Source: JAHJQZ01 sp963667595 (GTDB lineage Bacteria; Pseudomonadota; Alphaproteobacteria; Rhizobiales; Devosiaceae). From it: a DNA stretch of 64,000 nucleotides. Made by a program: the position numbers and the translations under genes. The notes under the pieces are model-generated. The model was not told where the DNA came from. It worked only from the letters and a program-made list of their open reading frames with translations, and did not search any database. The DNA is taken from the NCBI GenBank assembly GCA_963667595.2, contig CAXXWD010000001.1, positions 1,612,001 through 1,676,000 on the forward strand, read 5' to 3'. Shown piece after piece: positions 7,627 through 16,665 of this stretch; positions within the stretch are counted from its first letter, which is position 1, and each line of letters starts with the position of its first letter.

Positions 7627-8484
7627 ATGGGCAGCCTGATCGATCTTTCGACCGTGCCGGTTCCGAACGCGATCACGGAAATCGACTATGAAGCGATCCG
7701 GGCGGCAACGCTGGCCGATCTCAAAGCGCGGCTCGCGGCGGTCGGGATCGATTTCGACGTCGACAGAATCGAAACCGATCCTCTGGTCATCAACGAAGAG
7801 GCGCGGGCCTATCGCGAACTGCTCGTCCTTCAAAAGATCAACGACGCGGTGCGTGCCGTGCTCCTGGCGAGCGCTACGGGCGCCGATCTCGACAATCTGG
7901 CGGCAGACTTCAACCTTGTGAGGCGAAACGGCGAGACGGATGCGCAATTGCGTTTCCGTCGACAACTGGCGCCGGAAGGCTATGCCGTCGCCGGCCCGAA
8001 GGACGCCTATCGTTTTCACGCCCTTGAAGCCGCGCCAAGTCTCAAACAAGCCGAGGCGATCAAGGGCAACGACAATGTCGTGACGCTGGTTCTTTTGTCG
8101 GGCGACGGCAATGGTGCCGTCGATGCTGACACGGTGATCACGGTCCAGGAGGCGCTTTCGCCCGAGGCCAGGCGCCCTTTGACCGACAGCCTTTATGTCC
8201 GCTCGGCAACGATCGTCGAAACGGCGATCTCGGTACGCATCGAGATCGGCTCGGGTCCGGACGCGGCAACAATCAAGGCCAGGGCCCTTGCCGGATTGCA
8301 AGCCTTTGCAATCTCACGACATGCCATCGGTGCGCCGCTTTATCTCGACGGCATTGTCGGCGCGGCGCGCAAGGCCGAACCGGTCGAGCGCGTGGTCGTG
8401 GTTTCGCCTGTTGCCGATATCGATCCGGGCGCATTCGGCGCGGTCCATGTAACCGATATTTCGGTGGAGGTGGTGCGTGTCTGA
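7627..8484 (+). CDS. Phage baseplate protein J (baseplate J-like)
   Basis: 285 residues starting MGSLIDLSTVPVPNAITEID. It contains LLASATGADLDNLAADFNLV and LRFRRQLAPEGYAVAGPKDA, both typical of baseplate J-like wedge proteins (P2 gpJ, Mu gp47), then VVVVSPVADIDPGAFGAVHV near the end. Length agrees with P2 gpJ (about 300). It overlaps the I gene by eight bases. The wedge formed by W, J and I joins the hub to the tail fibres. Confidence 0.9.
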   Translation: MGSLIDLSTVPVPNAITEIDYEAIRAATLADLKARLAAVGIDFDVDRIETDPLVINEEARAYRELLVLQKINDAVRAVLLASATGADLDNLAADFNLVRRNGETDAQLRFRRQLAPEGYAVAGPKDAYRFHALEAAPSLKQAEAIKGNDNVVTLVLLSGDGNGAVDADTVITVQEALSPEARRPLTDSLYVRSATIVETAISVRIEIGSGPDAATIKARALAGLQAFAISRHAIGAPLYLDGIVGAARKAEPVERVVVVSPVADIDPGAFGAVHVTDISVEVVRV

Positions 8485-9748
8485 CCTGACCCTTTTGCCG
8501 CCCAACTCGACGCCGCTCGAAATCGCGCTCGACCAGACGAGCAACCGGCTCACCGATATCGATGTCGATGTGCTCAGGCGCATCAAGTCCCCGGCCGACA
8601 CACCGCTTGCCTTCCTGCCCTATCTCGCCTGGGAGCGCGGCGTCGATCTCTGGTATGAGGATTGGCCGGAGTGGAAGAAACGCCGCATCGTTTCCGAAGC
8701 CTATCGGCTCAAGGGCCTCAAGGGCACGCTTGCCGGGATCGATGCCTATCTGTTCTTCGTCGACGCCAAAATCGAGGATTGGGTGGTGCCGCCGCAGGGC
8801 GTGGTGGCGCGGGCACAGAGCGCCGAACGCATCGCCGGTTTCAAGGCGCGGTTCGCGCAATTGCGGGTCTATCCCTTCCGAACGCGCGGCAACCGGCCGG
8901 GCGTTGCCGCCAAGCGGAACGGCAGTGCGCTTGCCGTTGTCGGCAGTGCCGTGGCACGCACCAACACCGCCTTGCAGCATTATGGGCGCAAGGCCGTCGT
9001 CTACGACAAAGGCAACGAAACCGAGATCCGCTCTCAGGACCAGTTGTGCGTCGATACGGACGAGACCTCGATTTCGGCAACGATCTTTGCCATCCCCGGC
9101 ACGGCGCGCGGCAACGAAGCTATGGTCGGGCGCGGCGCTGTCGGTTCGCTTGCGGCGCATGGCGAGGCGCGTGGGCGGCTGTTCGTGCTTGGTGCCGACG
9201 AGTTGACCGCCTCGGGCGCCGCCGTGCCGCCGGGCGGATCAAGTGTTCGGGTTCTCAACATCGAACCGGAAACGGTGCACGAACGGCACGATGCCTTGAG
9301 CTACACACCGGTTGCCGGCAGGCGACCGCGCCTCGCGCTCGCCCGAACGGTTGCACGCCTGAGCCGGGCCGGAAGGTTCATCTATTCGCGCTGGTATCTG
9401 TTCGATGCGCGCCGCGCCGGCGCCGATCCCTATCAGGCGCTCGGTCCGGCGGTCGGCCGCGCCATTGTCAGCCTGTCGCCCTATCGCGCCCATTTGCGGG
9501 TCAATGCCCGGTTTGAGGCGCACGGGCGGCGCGCCGTTGTTGGCAAGGTTTCGGTCGGTCGCGCCATTGCCGGCAAGGCTTCCGACAAGATCGACCGTGT
9601 TGGCTTCTGCATCGTCAGGGCCAAGGCGCTTCGCGACGACATCCGCTTCACCACCAAGACCTATCGGCCCCGTGCCATCGGCGATCTCAGCTTTGAGGGC
9701 GAGATCCCGTTCGGAGGGATGGTGCCGATCAACAGGAGATCAGCATGA
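8477..9748 (+). CDS. Phage tail protein I, extended (gpI N-terminal domain plus about 250 extra residues)
   Basis: The first 150 residues follow the P2 gpI pattern: LLPPNSTPLEIALDQTSNRL, then TPLAFLPYLAWERGVDLWYE and YRLKGLKGTLAGIDAYL. GpI links the baseplate wedge to the fibre. P2 gpI is about 175 residues, whereas this protein has 423; the added C-terminal part is Arg/Ala/Val-rich with repeated GRAI/GKA-type motifs and no recognised domain. It starts with GTG at 8477 inside the end of J and its stop overlaps the ATG of the fibre gene. The extension may be a fibre-docking platform, which is an inference. Confidence 0.82.
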   Translation: MSDLTLLPPNSTPLEIALDQTSNRLTDIDVDVLRRIKSPADTPLAFLPYLAWERGVDLWYEDWPEWKKRRIVSEAYRLKGLKGTLAGIDAYLFFVDAKIEDWVVPPQGVVARAQSAERIAGFKARFAQLRVYPFRTRGNRPGVAAKRNGSALAVVGSAVARTNTALQHYGRKAVVYDKGNETEIRSQDQLCVDTDETSISATIFAIPGTARGNEAMVGRGAVGSLAAHGEARGRLFVLGADELTASGAAVPPGGSSVRVLNIEPETVHERHDALSYTPVAGRRPRLALARTVARLSRAGRFIYSRWYLFDARRAGADPYQALGPAVGRAIVSLSPYRAHLRVNARFEAHGRRAVVGKVSVGRAIAGKASDKIDRVGFCIVRAKALRDDIRFTTKTYRPRAIGDLSFEGEIPFGGMVPINRRSA

Positions 9749-12042
9749 GCAAAATTGCCCGTATCTCGGACAATCAGGTTCTGACGCTTGAAGACTTCCG
9801 CAATCTCGCGAGACTGCCGCGCGACGCACTCGACGCACTCATCGAAACCGCGATCGATGGCGGTGCTTCCTATGCCGGGGCGACGGTGACCAAGACGGCA
9901 ACGACGACGGTTTCGGTCGGCGCGCCGGCATACCTGTTCAAGGACGGCGCGCTCTATACGGGCGGGGCCGATCCGGTCGCCATTGACCTTCTGGCCCAGC
10001 TTCCGACCGCCGGCAACAAGCGCATGGTCGCCATCATCTTGCAGGCGCAGGAAGTCGATACCGACACCCAGGCGCGCGACTTCGAGGTCGACGGGTCGGT
10101 CTATCCGCCGGTCATGGATCCGCAGCCGACCGAGACCATCACTTGGCGCAAGGCCAATGTGACCTATCAGGTCGGCGACCAGGCGCCGTCGCCGAACAAA
10201 CCCGTGGTCGATGCGGCCAATACCGTGATCGCCTGGGTGACCTTGTCCTCGACCGAAGTGTCGAGCGTCGAGCAGAACACCGCGACCCGGATCAACACGC
10301 TTCGGGGTGTCGATGGACGCCTTGCCACCGTCGAAACCTGGAAGACCCAGACCCAGCCGACGATCGACGGCTTGCGCTTTGACGTTGCCAAGCTGGTCGA
10401 CAGCTCCAAGGGCAAGACCGACCGCGTCTTTATCGGCTACATGCTCGAACAGCTCGCCCGGCTCAACGAGCGGGTCGGCATCGACGCGGCGGCGTCCTAT
10501 TCGAAGACCGATTACTACCTCGATATCACTGACAGCGATGTCGGGAACATCCTTTTTCTCGCCAAGGTCGAAGAGGGCCTGCGGTTTTCCGACGCCAATT
10601 CCGACCGTTCGGCGCTGGCGCTCGAAACGCCTGGCGACACGCGCTTCACGGTCCATCCGAACGGCATGCTCCTGCCCAAATCGAGCGACCAGACGATTCT
10701 TTCGGTTATCGGCAAAGACAGCGAGATCGCCGTTTCAAATGCCGGTTCTCAGACCATCGACTATCAGGTCAAAACGGTCAGCCGCACCCGCATCCGCTAC
10801 GGCAACTCGCTTCTGGTTTGCACCAACAACCAATGGTGGCAAACCGGCCGCTACGATCCGGTGCGCGGCGTGTTCGAGCGCGACGGCGAGGTCTTCAATG
10901 TCGAGTTCGCCCCGACCCAGGAGGCCTGGGCGAACGTGGCGCAAAACCACGTCATGCTGCGTTTGACCCAGTTCTGGGAAGACACTTATGAGGAGCCATA
11001 CTGGGCGGCCGTGGCGGTCGATGCCAGCTATACCGGCAACGTCTCGTCGAACACCTTCCAGATGCCGCGCTCGGCCTGGATCACCAAGATCAGGCTCGGT
11101 TTCAGCCGCATCGATACCGGCGGCGATGTCCGCTTGCTCTTGTGCGAAACCCGCGCCGATGGCTCGCCCGATTATGCGAGCGCCCTGGCCTCGGTCACGG
11201 TCGCGGCGGCGGACCTCAAGACCTATCCGAGCTTGACCGAGTTTGCGGTGGGGCCGACCTTTCTTGAAGGCGGCAAGCGCTATGCCTGGGCGGTCATCAC
11301 GGCTGGCAACCATTGGCTGGCGATGGTTGAGGGCAACAAGTACGCGCAAGGCACGTTCTTTACCTCGACCGATGGCGTCTGGTCCCAGGGCAACATCTCC
11401 CAGGATGCCTGTTTTGAGGTCGTCGGCGCCCTGTTCGAAGCGCCGCGCCTCGTCATCAATCTCGACGACTGGAACCTTGACGGCGGTTTGACCGATCTCG
11501 ACCTCGACCTTGAACAGATCGTGCCGGACGGCACCTCGATCACCTTCGAAGTGCAGATCGGCGGCGACTGGACGCCGGTCGAGTTCGTCGCGTCCGGCAA
11601 CAACCCGCTTCACGGCCTGCCGGCCTCGGTCAATGCCCGCATGATCCTTCTGGGCACCACCGAACTGATGCCCTCGATCAAGATCGGCACGAGTTTTGTG
11701 ACCGTGTCGCGACCGCGCACTGCCGCAACCCATGTTTCGGCGGCGCGGACGGCGCCGGCCAATGTCGACGAGGTGCATGTGGTGGCGCTGCTCGAACACT
11801 ATGTCGAGGCCAACCACGATGCGACCGTGACACTTCTGACCGGCGCGGGCTTTGCCAGCGAGACGGTGGCGGCTTCGGCAAGCGACGAGGTCCTGGCTGA
11901 CGGCACGATCCGACGGACATGGGTGTTTACCGGCTTTGCCCCAACCAATGCCTGGAAACGCAAAACCGTGCTCGGCACCGCATCGGCTCTGAGCGTTTTC
12001 CACGTCGCCGAACAGACCGACATCGGCTTCCCGGCCGCGTAA
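9745..12042 (+). CDS. Tail fibre / host-interaction protein, DUF4815-like (765 aa)
   Basis: 765 residues starting MSKIARISDNQVLTLEDFRN. The N-terminal 230 residues contain YLFKDGALYTGGADPVAIDL and the sequence RVFIGYMLEQLARLNERVGI, resembling the baseplate-attachment part of DUF4815-type fibre proteins. The rest is strand-rich with Gly/Asp turns and several Trp-rich segments (NQWWQTGRYDPVRGVFERDG, PYWAAVAVDASYTGNVSSNT), consistent with jelly-roll or carbohydrate-binding modules. The start overlaps gpI (ATGA). It is followed by a 58-residue gene and a second fibre gene with a lectin-like tip. Which of the two determines host range cannot be decided from sequence. Confidence 0.75.
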   Translation: MSKIARISDNQVLTLEDFRNLARLPRDALDALIETAIDGGASYAGATVTKTATTTVSVGAPAYLFKDGALYTGGADPVAIDLLAQLPTAGNKRMVAIILQAQEVDTDTQARDFEVDGSVYPPVMDPQPTETITWRKANVTYQVGDQAPSPNKPVVDAANTVIAWVTLSSTEVSSVEQNTATRINTLRGVDGRLATVETWKTQTQPTIDGLRFDVAKLVDSSKGKTDRVFIGYMLEQLARLNERVGIDAAASYSKTDYYLDITDSDVGNILFLAKVEEGLRFSDANSDRSALALETPGDTRFTVHPNGMLLPKSSDQTILSVIGKDSEIAVSNAGSQTIDYQVKTVSRTRIRYGNSLLVCTNNQWWQTGRYDPVRGVFERDGEVFNVEFAPTQEAWANVAQNHVMLRLTQFWEDTYEEPYWAAVAVDASYTGNVSSNTFQMPRSAWITKIRLGFSRIDTGGDVRLLLCETRADGSPDYASALASVTVAAADLKTYPSLTEFAVGPTFLEGGKRYAWAVITAGNHWLAMVEGNKYAQGTFFTSTDGVWSQGNISQDACFEVVGALFEAPRLVINLDDWNLDGGLTDLDLDLEQIVPDGTSITFEVQIGGDWTPVEFVASGNNPLHGLPASVNARMILLGTTELMPSIKIGTSFVTVSRPRTAATHVSAARTAPANVDEVHVVALLEHYVEANHDATVTLLTGAGFASETVAASASDEVLADGTIRRTWVFTGFAPTNAWKRKTVLGTASALSVFHVAEQTDIGFPAA

Positions 12043-12066
12043 ACCCGATATGAAAGGAAACAGAAA

Positions 12067-12243
12067 ATGGCCAAACCCGCCATCAAGGACGACCTGATCT
12101 ACAAGGTTACGCTGACCCGTTCGATCCCCGTGGGACGCTCTATCGTACATCCCGGCCCGAACGTCGTTCTGCGCGGCGACACGCTCAAGGCGATCGTTGC
12201 TGCCAATGACAAGGCGGTCTCCGCCTATGAGCCCAAGTCCTAG
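12067..12243 (+). CDS. Small prophage protein (58 aa) between the fibre genes
   Basis: Reads MAKPAIKDDLIYKVTLTRSI and ends SAYEPKS, with AAAGGAAA as ribosome site eight bases upstream. The repeated strand-turn pattern and the sentence-like hydrophobic spacing suggest a single small beta domain, like that of the 73-residue gene between V and W. It lies between the two fibre genes on the same strand and is likely co-transcribed. No function is recognised; a small fibre-associated or assembly protein is possible. Confidence 0.55.
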   Translation: MAKPAIKDDLIYKVTLTRSIPVGRSIVHPGPNVVLRGDTLKAIVAANDKAVSAYEPKS

Positions 12244-12267
12244 TCATTTTTCTACGAGGGCCGCCTT

Positions 12268-13839
12268 ATGGCGATCACCGACTATCTGAGTAACAAGGTC
12301 AAGGCCTGGCGGGCCGAGGTCTGGGACGGGCTGATCCGCGCCCTTGATGCGCGGTTCAAGCCGCTCGAAGAACAGCTCGACATTCAGCGGGCGACGACCG
12401 ATGCCATTGTACAGCGCGGGCTTAATGTCATTGAGCAGGAGCTGGCACCTGTCGTCGATGCCGGAAATGTGCAGCTCGACGCCATCACCCAGATCAAGGC
12501 CGATGCCCAGACGATCCTCAACCTGATCTCGGAAAAGCAAAATCTCGGCATTCCGATAACCGATATCGTCGGCCTGTTCTCCCGGCTGGCGGCGCTCGAT
12601 GAGGGCCTTGCGGCGACACTGTCCGCGACGGAAGTCGCTCAGGCGATTGCTTCGGCCAAGAACGAACTGCTCAACGGTGCGCCGGGTGCGCTCGATACGC
12701 TTAAGGAACTGGCCGCCGCCCTTGGCGACGACGAACACTTTGCAGCGACGGTATCAGCGGCTCTTGCCAACCGTATCCGGTTCGACGCGGCCCAGACCTT
12801 GACGACGACGCAAAAGGCACAGGCCTGCGCGAATTTTGGGCTCGATGCCATTTGTTCGTCTGTTCTGGACAAAGCCGGAGATCGTGAGGCGCCGATCTTT
12901 ATCAGGACAGGACTGACAACCGTAAGCCTGCGTGCGGGTTTGACCTATGGTGTTGCCGGCAAGCTCTACAAGCTTGAAAGCGATTTGGCGTTGACCATGC
13001 CGGCGTTTTCGAGCCTCGGCGTCGACTATTTTGTCTGGGCCAATGCCGATGGCACCATTGCCATCAACACCAGTGCATCTTCATCGCCGACGATGAATGC
13101 GCGGCTTTTGGGCGGTTTCCATTATGCAGCGGGAGGCCCTGCAACCGGATACAACACCGGCGGAGACACCACCCCCCAGATTTGGGGGGCGTCGCTCTAT
13201 GACCTTAAATTCCGGCCAGCCTGCCCCGACCCGCGCGGCATGGCAAAAGATCCTTTGGGCTGGGGATGCATGTACCATCTTGGCGTGAACCATATAACTG
13301 ACGGCCCATCACGCTACGGTGTAACGATTGCTGATGGATCGGCGCCGCCAAAGATTCCTCTAGAGTTTGGTGGCAACGGCTCAACGACTTATTCCAGCGG
13401 GAATTGGTGGAATTTTGCAGAAGCCTTAGCGTCGCATGGATTGCGACTTCCAACATACCAAGAATTTGCAGTTATGGCTTTTGGCGTGAAGGAAAACATT
13501 GCCCGTGGCAATGATCCGATCACAACCGGTCTGGCAACGACGAACACAGGTAGTTCTAATCCTGATCACTATTTTACTTCAAAGTATGGATTCAACATGA
13601 CCGGAACTCTGTATGTTTGGGGTGATGAATTTGGTGGGCCGGATGCCGGAATGGTCTGGGAAAATACCAATGGTGCCCGAGGGCAGGTCTACCAGCAATC
13701 CAATGCCGTGCTCTTGGGCGCGTACTGGGGCGACACCGTGAACGCCGGTTCGCGCGCGTCCTTCTGGTCCCACGCGCCGTCGGACCAGAACGCCGCCTTC
13801 GGTGCCCGTGGGCGGTGCGGTCATTTTTGTGTTGAGTAG
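12268..13839 (+). CDS. Tail fibre/collar protein with C-type-lectin-like (Mtd/FGE-type) receptor-binding tip
   Basis: 523 residues. Residues 1-140 are helical (coiled-coil-like ARFKPLEEQLDIQRATTDAI), followed by a linker with ALDTLKELAAALGDDEHFAA. The C-terminal 200 residues have the formylglycine-enzyme / C-type-lectin fold signature: LRLPTYQEFAVMAFG, GTLYVWGDEFGG, then GAYWGDTVNAGSRASFW and GARGRCGHF at the end. This is the fold of Bordetella phage Mtd and other tips diversified by retroelements. Codons at the likely surface positions (roughly 13,705-13,836) mostly end in C, compatible with AAC-derived variation. No reverse transcriptase or template repeat was found in the window. The part 13,280-13,640 looks more A/T-rich than its surroundings, as if the tip were exchanged. 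Confidence 0.8.
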   Translation: MAITDYLSNKVKAWRAEVWDGLIRALDARFKPLEEQLDIQRATTDAIVQRGLNVIEQELAPVVDAGNVQLDAITQIKADAQTILNLISEKQNLGIPITDIVGLFSRLAALDEGLAATLSATEVAQAIASAKNELLNGAPGALDTLKELAAALGDDEHFAATVSAALANRIRFDAAQTLTTTQKAQACANFGLDAICSSVLDKAGDREAPIFIRTGLTTVSLRAGLTYGVAGKLYKLESDLALTMPAFSSLGVDYFVWANADGTIAINTSASSSPTMNARLLGGFHYAAGGPATGYNTGGDTTPQIWGASLYDLKFRPACPDPRGMAKDPLGWGCMYHLGVNHITDGPSRYGVTIADGSAPPKIPLEFGGNGSTTYSSGNWWNFAEALASHGLRLPTYQEFAVMAFGVKENIARGNDPITTGLATTNTGSSNPDHYFTSKYGFNMTGTLYVWGDEFGGPDAGMVWENTNGARGQVYQQSNAVLLGAYWGDTVNAGSRASFWSHAPSDQNAAFGARGRCGHFCVE

Positions 13840-13848
13840 GAAAGCAGA

Positions 13849-14109
13849 ATGGCAAACATCATAAACTCGCGCTCCGACCTGGAATCGCTGCGCGGTACGC
13901 CGGCTTTTGCTGAGACCATGATGAAGCTCGCCGGATCAATGACGATCCGCGTCGACACGGCGGAGTACCCGGAAGGCTATGGGGAACCGGACTATGCGGG
14001 CGAAACCATTACGCCGATGTGGGAAGCGCGCGAGGACCTGACAACCATCACGCGGCTTGGGTTCACCAAGACCGAGTTCGAGGCCGAGATGGCTGCCACC
14101 ACGTTCTAG
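13849..14109 (+). CDS. Small prophage protein downstream of the lectin-tip fibre (86 aa)
   Basis: 86 residues, MANIINSRSDLESLRGTPAF through EFEAEMAATTF, with AGGAAAG upstream of the ATG. Acidic and probably helical at both ends with a short middle strand. Its position directly after a fibre gene is where tail fibre assembly chaperones are encoded, but the sequence does not match a chaperone family that I know. It is separated from the sheath gene by a terminator hairpin. Confidence 0.5.
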   Translation: MANIINSRSDLESLRGTPAFAETMMKLAGSMTIRVDTAEYPEGYGEPDYAGETITPMWEAREDLTTITRLGFTKTEFEAEMAATTF

Positions 14110-14171
14110 CTCGCCGCCAAGGATATCTAGACGCCACTCAGCGCCTGATCACGACCAAGACGTTTCGAGAC

Positions 14172-14194
14172 CCCGCCAATTCGGCGGGTTTTTT
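14172..14194 (+). terminator. Rho-independent terminator before the sheath gene
   Basis: CCCGCC (14,172-14,177), a five-base loop and GGCGGG (14,183-14,188) are followed by six T. It resembles the hairpin at 4382-4412. A second, T-less hairpin GCTCCGC/GCGGAGC follows at 14,202-14,217. Together they divide the tail operon into a baseplate/fibre part and a sheath/tube part. Confidence 0.75.
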
Positions 14195-14248
14195 GTTTTC
14201 CGCTCCGCACGCGGAGCAAATCCGTAACATCAACAAGGAGTTATCGGC

Positions 14249-15664
14249 ATGGCCGTTACCTTTCACCATGGGGTCCGCGTTACGCAAAATAGCTCGGATG
14301 TCACGACCGTCCGCCTCGCCGACACTTCGGTCGTCGGCATAATCGGTACGGCGCCGGATGCCGACGCCGCAGCGTTTCCGCTCAACACGCCTGTCGTCGT
14401 CACCAATCCGACGGCCGCTTCCGCCCTCGGCACGGCCGGCACGCTTTACGAAAACCTCGAAACGATCTTCGACCAGCAATACACCAAGGTGGTGGTGGTC
14501 CGGATCGACGAAGCGGCGGACAGCGCCGAGCTTTTGGCCAATGCGGTTGGCTCGTCAATCAGCCTGACGGGCATCAACGCCATGCTCAAGGCGACCTCGC
14601 TCGGTTTGCCCAAGCCCAAGCTCTTGCTGGCGCCGGGAATTGGGACGACCGCGCCGGCCGATGGCATCGCATCGGTCGCGGTGACGGCGGGTGGAGAGGA
14701 CTATTCTGGTGCCGTAACCCTGACGATCGCCGGGGCCACCGGCCAGGGCTGCAAGCTGTCCGCGACGGTTGCCGGCGGTGTGATCACGGCGGTCAATATC
14801 GACAAGCCGGGCTGGGGCTATACCGCGCCGGTCACGGTGACGGCGACCGATGGCGCGGGGTCGGGCGCCACTTTCACCGCCACCATCGGCAGCGTGATGA
14901 ACCCGATCGTGGCCGAAGCGATGAGCGTGGCCGAAAAGCTCAAGGCCATGTTCTACGCCGACGGGCCGGACGGCACCGACGCCCAGGCCGTGGCGGCGCG
15001 GAACCTCATCGGGTCGAAGCGCATTTTCTTCTGCGATCCGCGCGTCCTCAAGTCGATCGACGGGGCGTCGACGCCGATGCCCTCCTCGGCGCTTCATGTC
15101 GGCACCCAGGCCAAGATGGACAAGCTGCACGGCCCGCACTGGCCCGGCACCAATGTCGATGTTGCCGGCATCGTCGGGCTCAATCGCGCCATCGTCTATG
15201 GCGACCAGTCCGACTATCTCAACGAAAACCGGGTCAATACCGTCATCAATCGCGGCGACGGGTTCAAGACCTGGGGCGTTTGGACCTGCGCGAGCGACAG
15301 CCTCTGGCAGTTCGTCAACGTTGTGCGCACCACCGACGCGGTCAACGAAGCGATCGAAGACGCCTTCATGGCGTTCGTCGGGCGGCCCATGACGCTGGCC
15401 AATCTCGACGCAGCCGTGTGGTCCGGCAAGAAGGCACTCAAGGACTTCGAAAGCGACGGCATGCTGTTGCCCGGTTCGGTGTTCAAGCTGTCCGACGACA
15501 ACACCACGACGACCCACGTTCAGGGTATCGTCAAGTTCACCATGGCCTTCGAAGTGCCGGCGCCGATGATCGATATCCGCATCGCCGCCTATCGCAACGT
15601 CGAAGTCGGCTACACGCTCCTGTTCAATGCGGTCACCGGCGAAGTCTCGATCGAAGCCGAATAG
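14249..15664 (+). CDS. Contractile tail sheath protein (gpFI-like) with an inserted beta domain
   Basis: 471 residues. MAVTFHHGVRVTQNSSDVTT and LADTSVVGIIGTAPDADAAA are the start of a P2 FI-type sheath; the C-terminal third has GDGFKTWGVWTCASDSLWQF and VVRTTDAVNEAIEDAFMAFV, the conserved sheath core. Between residues about 142 and 216 an extra segment carries two copies of a G-x-GYxxPVTVT-like unit (GGEDYSGAVTLTIAGATGQG, KPGWGYTAPVTVTATDGAGS), absent from P2 FI (396 residues), and probably a surface-exposed decoration. AAGGAG precedes the ATG. The tube gene follows at once, as in P2. Confidence 0.9.
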   Translation: MAVTFHHGVRVTQNSSDVTTVRLADTSVVGIIGTAPDADAAAFPLNTPVVVTNPTAASALGTAGTLYENLETIFDQQYTKVVVVRIDEAADSAELLANAVGSSISLTGINAMLKATSLGLPKPKLLLAPGIGTTAPADGIASVAVTAGGEDYSGAVTLTIAGATGQGCKLSATVAGGVITAVNIDKPGWGYTAPVTVTATDGAGSGATFTATIGSVMNPIVAEAMSVAEKLKAMFYADGPDGTDAQAVAARNLIGSKRIFFCDPRVLKSIDGASTPMPSSALHVGTQAKMDKLHGPHWPGTNVDVAGIVGLNRAIVYGDQSDYLNENRVNTVINRGDGFKTWGVWTCASDSLWQFVNVVRTTDAVNEAIEDAFMAFVGRPMTLANLDAAVWSGKKALKDFESDGMLLPGSVFKLSDDNTTTTHVQGIVKFTMAFEVPAPMIDIRIAAYRNVEVGYTLLFNAVTGEVSIEAE

Positions 15665-15753
15665 GCCGTCATCTCCTCACAACAGCAATTCTCGTTCCTC
15701 GTGGCTCGATAGCCTTGCCCCGAGGGCAAAGAGACTGAGAAAGGATCCCAACC

Positions 15754-16266
15754 ATGGCCGGAAAGCGTCCAGCCTTTATTCTCAAAAACTTCACGGTCCA
15801 GATCGCCGCCGTTTCCTATATCGGCCAGGTCGAGGAAATCGTCCTGCCCGTTGTGGAGTTCAAGACCGAGGAAATGCAGAACGGCGGCATGATCAAGCCG
15901 GCCGAGATCAAGGTGGGTCTCAACGCGACGACCGCGAGCATCAAGCTCCCCGGGTTCGATCCAGCGATCCTCAGTCTTTACGGCGTCGCGCCCGGCGTCG
16001 CTCTGCCGGTCATCGCCTATGGCTATATGCAGGACGAAAACGGCGAGGAACACGCCGCCCGCTGCGAAATGGCCTGTTCGCCGAAAAAGCACGATCCCGG
16101 CACATGGGGCAGCGGCAAGCTAGCACCCGTCGACACGGACTGGAGCGTCAATTCCTACACGCTTTATGTCGACGACGAAGAGATTGCGGCGGTGGACGAC
16201 TTCTCGGCGAGTTTCGGCGGCGTCGAGGTTTTCCCAGGTCTCAAGGACGCGCTGCGGATCGAGTAG
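15754..16266 (+). CDS. Major tail tube protein (gpFII-like)
   Basis: 170 residues with FILKNFTVQIAAVSYIGQVE, then GMIKPAEIKVGLNATTASIK and the C-terminal DDFSASFGGVEVFPGLKDAL. These match the phage P2 major tail tube (FII) family, 172 residues in P2. The protein forms the inner tube that the sheath drives through the envelope. AAAGGA precedes the ATG. It sits between sheath and E/E', exactly the P2 order. Confidence 0.88.
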   Translation: MAGKRPAFILKNFTVQIAAVSYIGQVEEIVLPVVEFKTEEMQNGGMIKPAEIKVGLNATTASIKLPGFDPAILSLYGVAPGVALPVIAYGYMQDENGEEHAARCEMACSPKKHDPGTWGSGKLAPVDTDWSVNSYTLYVDDEEIAAVDDFSASFGGVEVFPGLKDALRIE

Positions 16267-16347
16267 CGATATCGCACCAACCCGCCCTCGTGGTTCGACC
16301 CATGCGCCATGAGGGCTGATTTTTTCCTCTTGTCAGGACACCATCAA

Positions 16348-16665
16348 ATGGACCCCATCACCATCAAGCTTGAGGACCCGGTCACCATCAGCGCGGGCGA
16401 CAAGGCCAGGACCATCAAGGAAATCACCTTCACCCACAAGGCGCGCGGGCGCGATCTCGCGGCCGGCGATCTCGTCAAAGGATCGACCATGCGCGCCTAT
16501 GCCATTTACGCTTCCATGGCCGGCGTGCCGCTTACCGTGTTTCAGGACATGAGCGCCGACGACCTCACGGAGGTGATGACGGCCGGCGCCCCTTTGTTGG
16601 GCAGATCGGCGCAGAAGAAACTGGCCGAACTCGACAAGGAGGGGATGGAGACGGAGGAGATCTGA
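16348..16665 (+). CDS. Tail assembly protein E (short, unshifted product)
   Basis: 105 residues, MDPITIKLEDPVTISAGDKA through GMETEEI, resembling the P2 gpE / tail-assembly family (YAIYASMAGVPLTVFQDMSA). Start 16,348 is preferred over 16,309 because the latter begins in the tube gene's downstream hairpin-like region. In P2 the short E product and the longer E+E' frameshift product chaperone the tape measure. The slippery heptamer at 16,590-16,596 lies 23 codons before the stop. Confidence 0.78.
   Translation: MDPITIKLEDPVTISAGDKARTIKEITFTHKARGRDLAAGDLVKGSTMRAYAIYASMAGVPLTVFQDMSADDLTEVMTAGAPLLGRSAQKKLAELDKEGMETEEI

Noticed and set aside
10735..12150. 471-residue minus-strand frame opposite the first fibre gene
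   Set aside because: Mirror of the fibre codons, rich in Arg, Gly and Asp, without domain signs.
13849..14250. Possible DGR template or accessory gene downstream of the lectin fibre
   Set aside because: No near-copy of the fibre end and no reverse-transcriptase-like frame (YxDD) found; the small gene there has no such relation.
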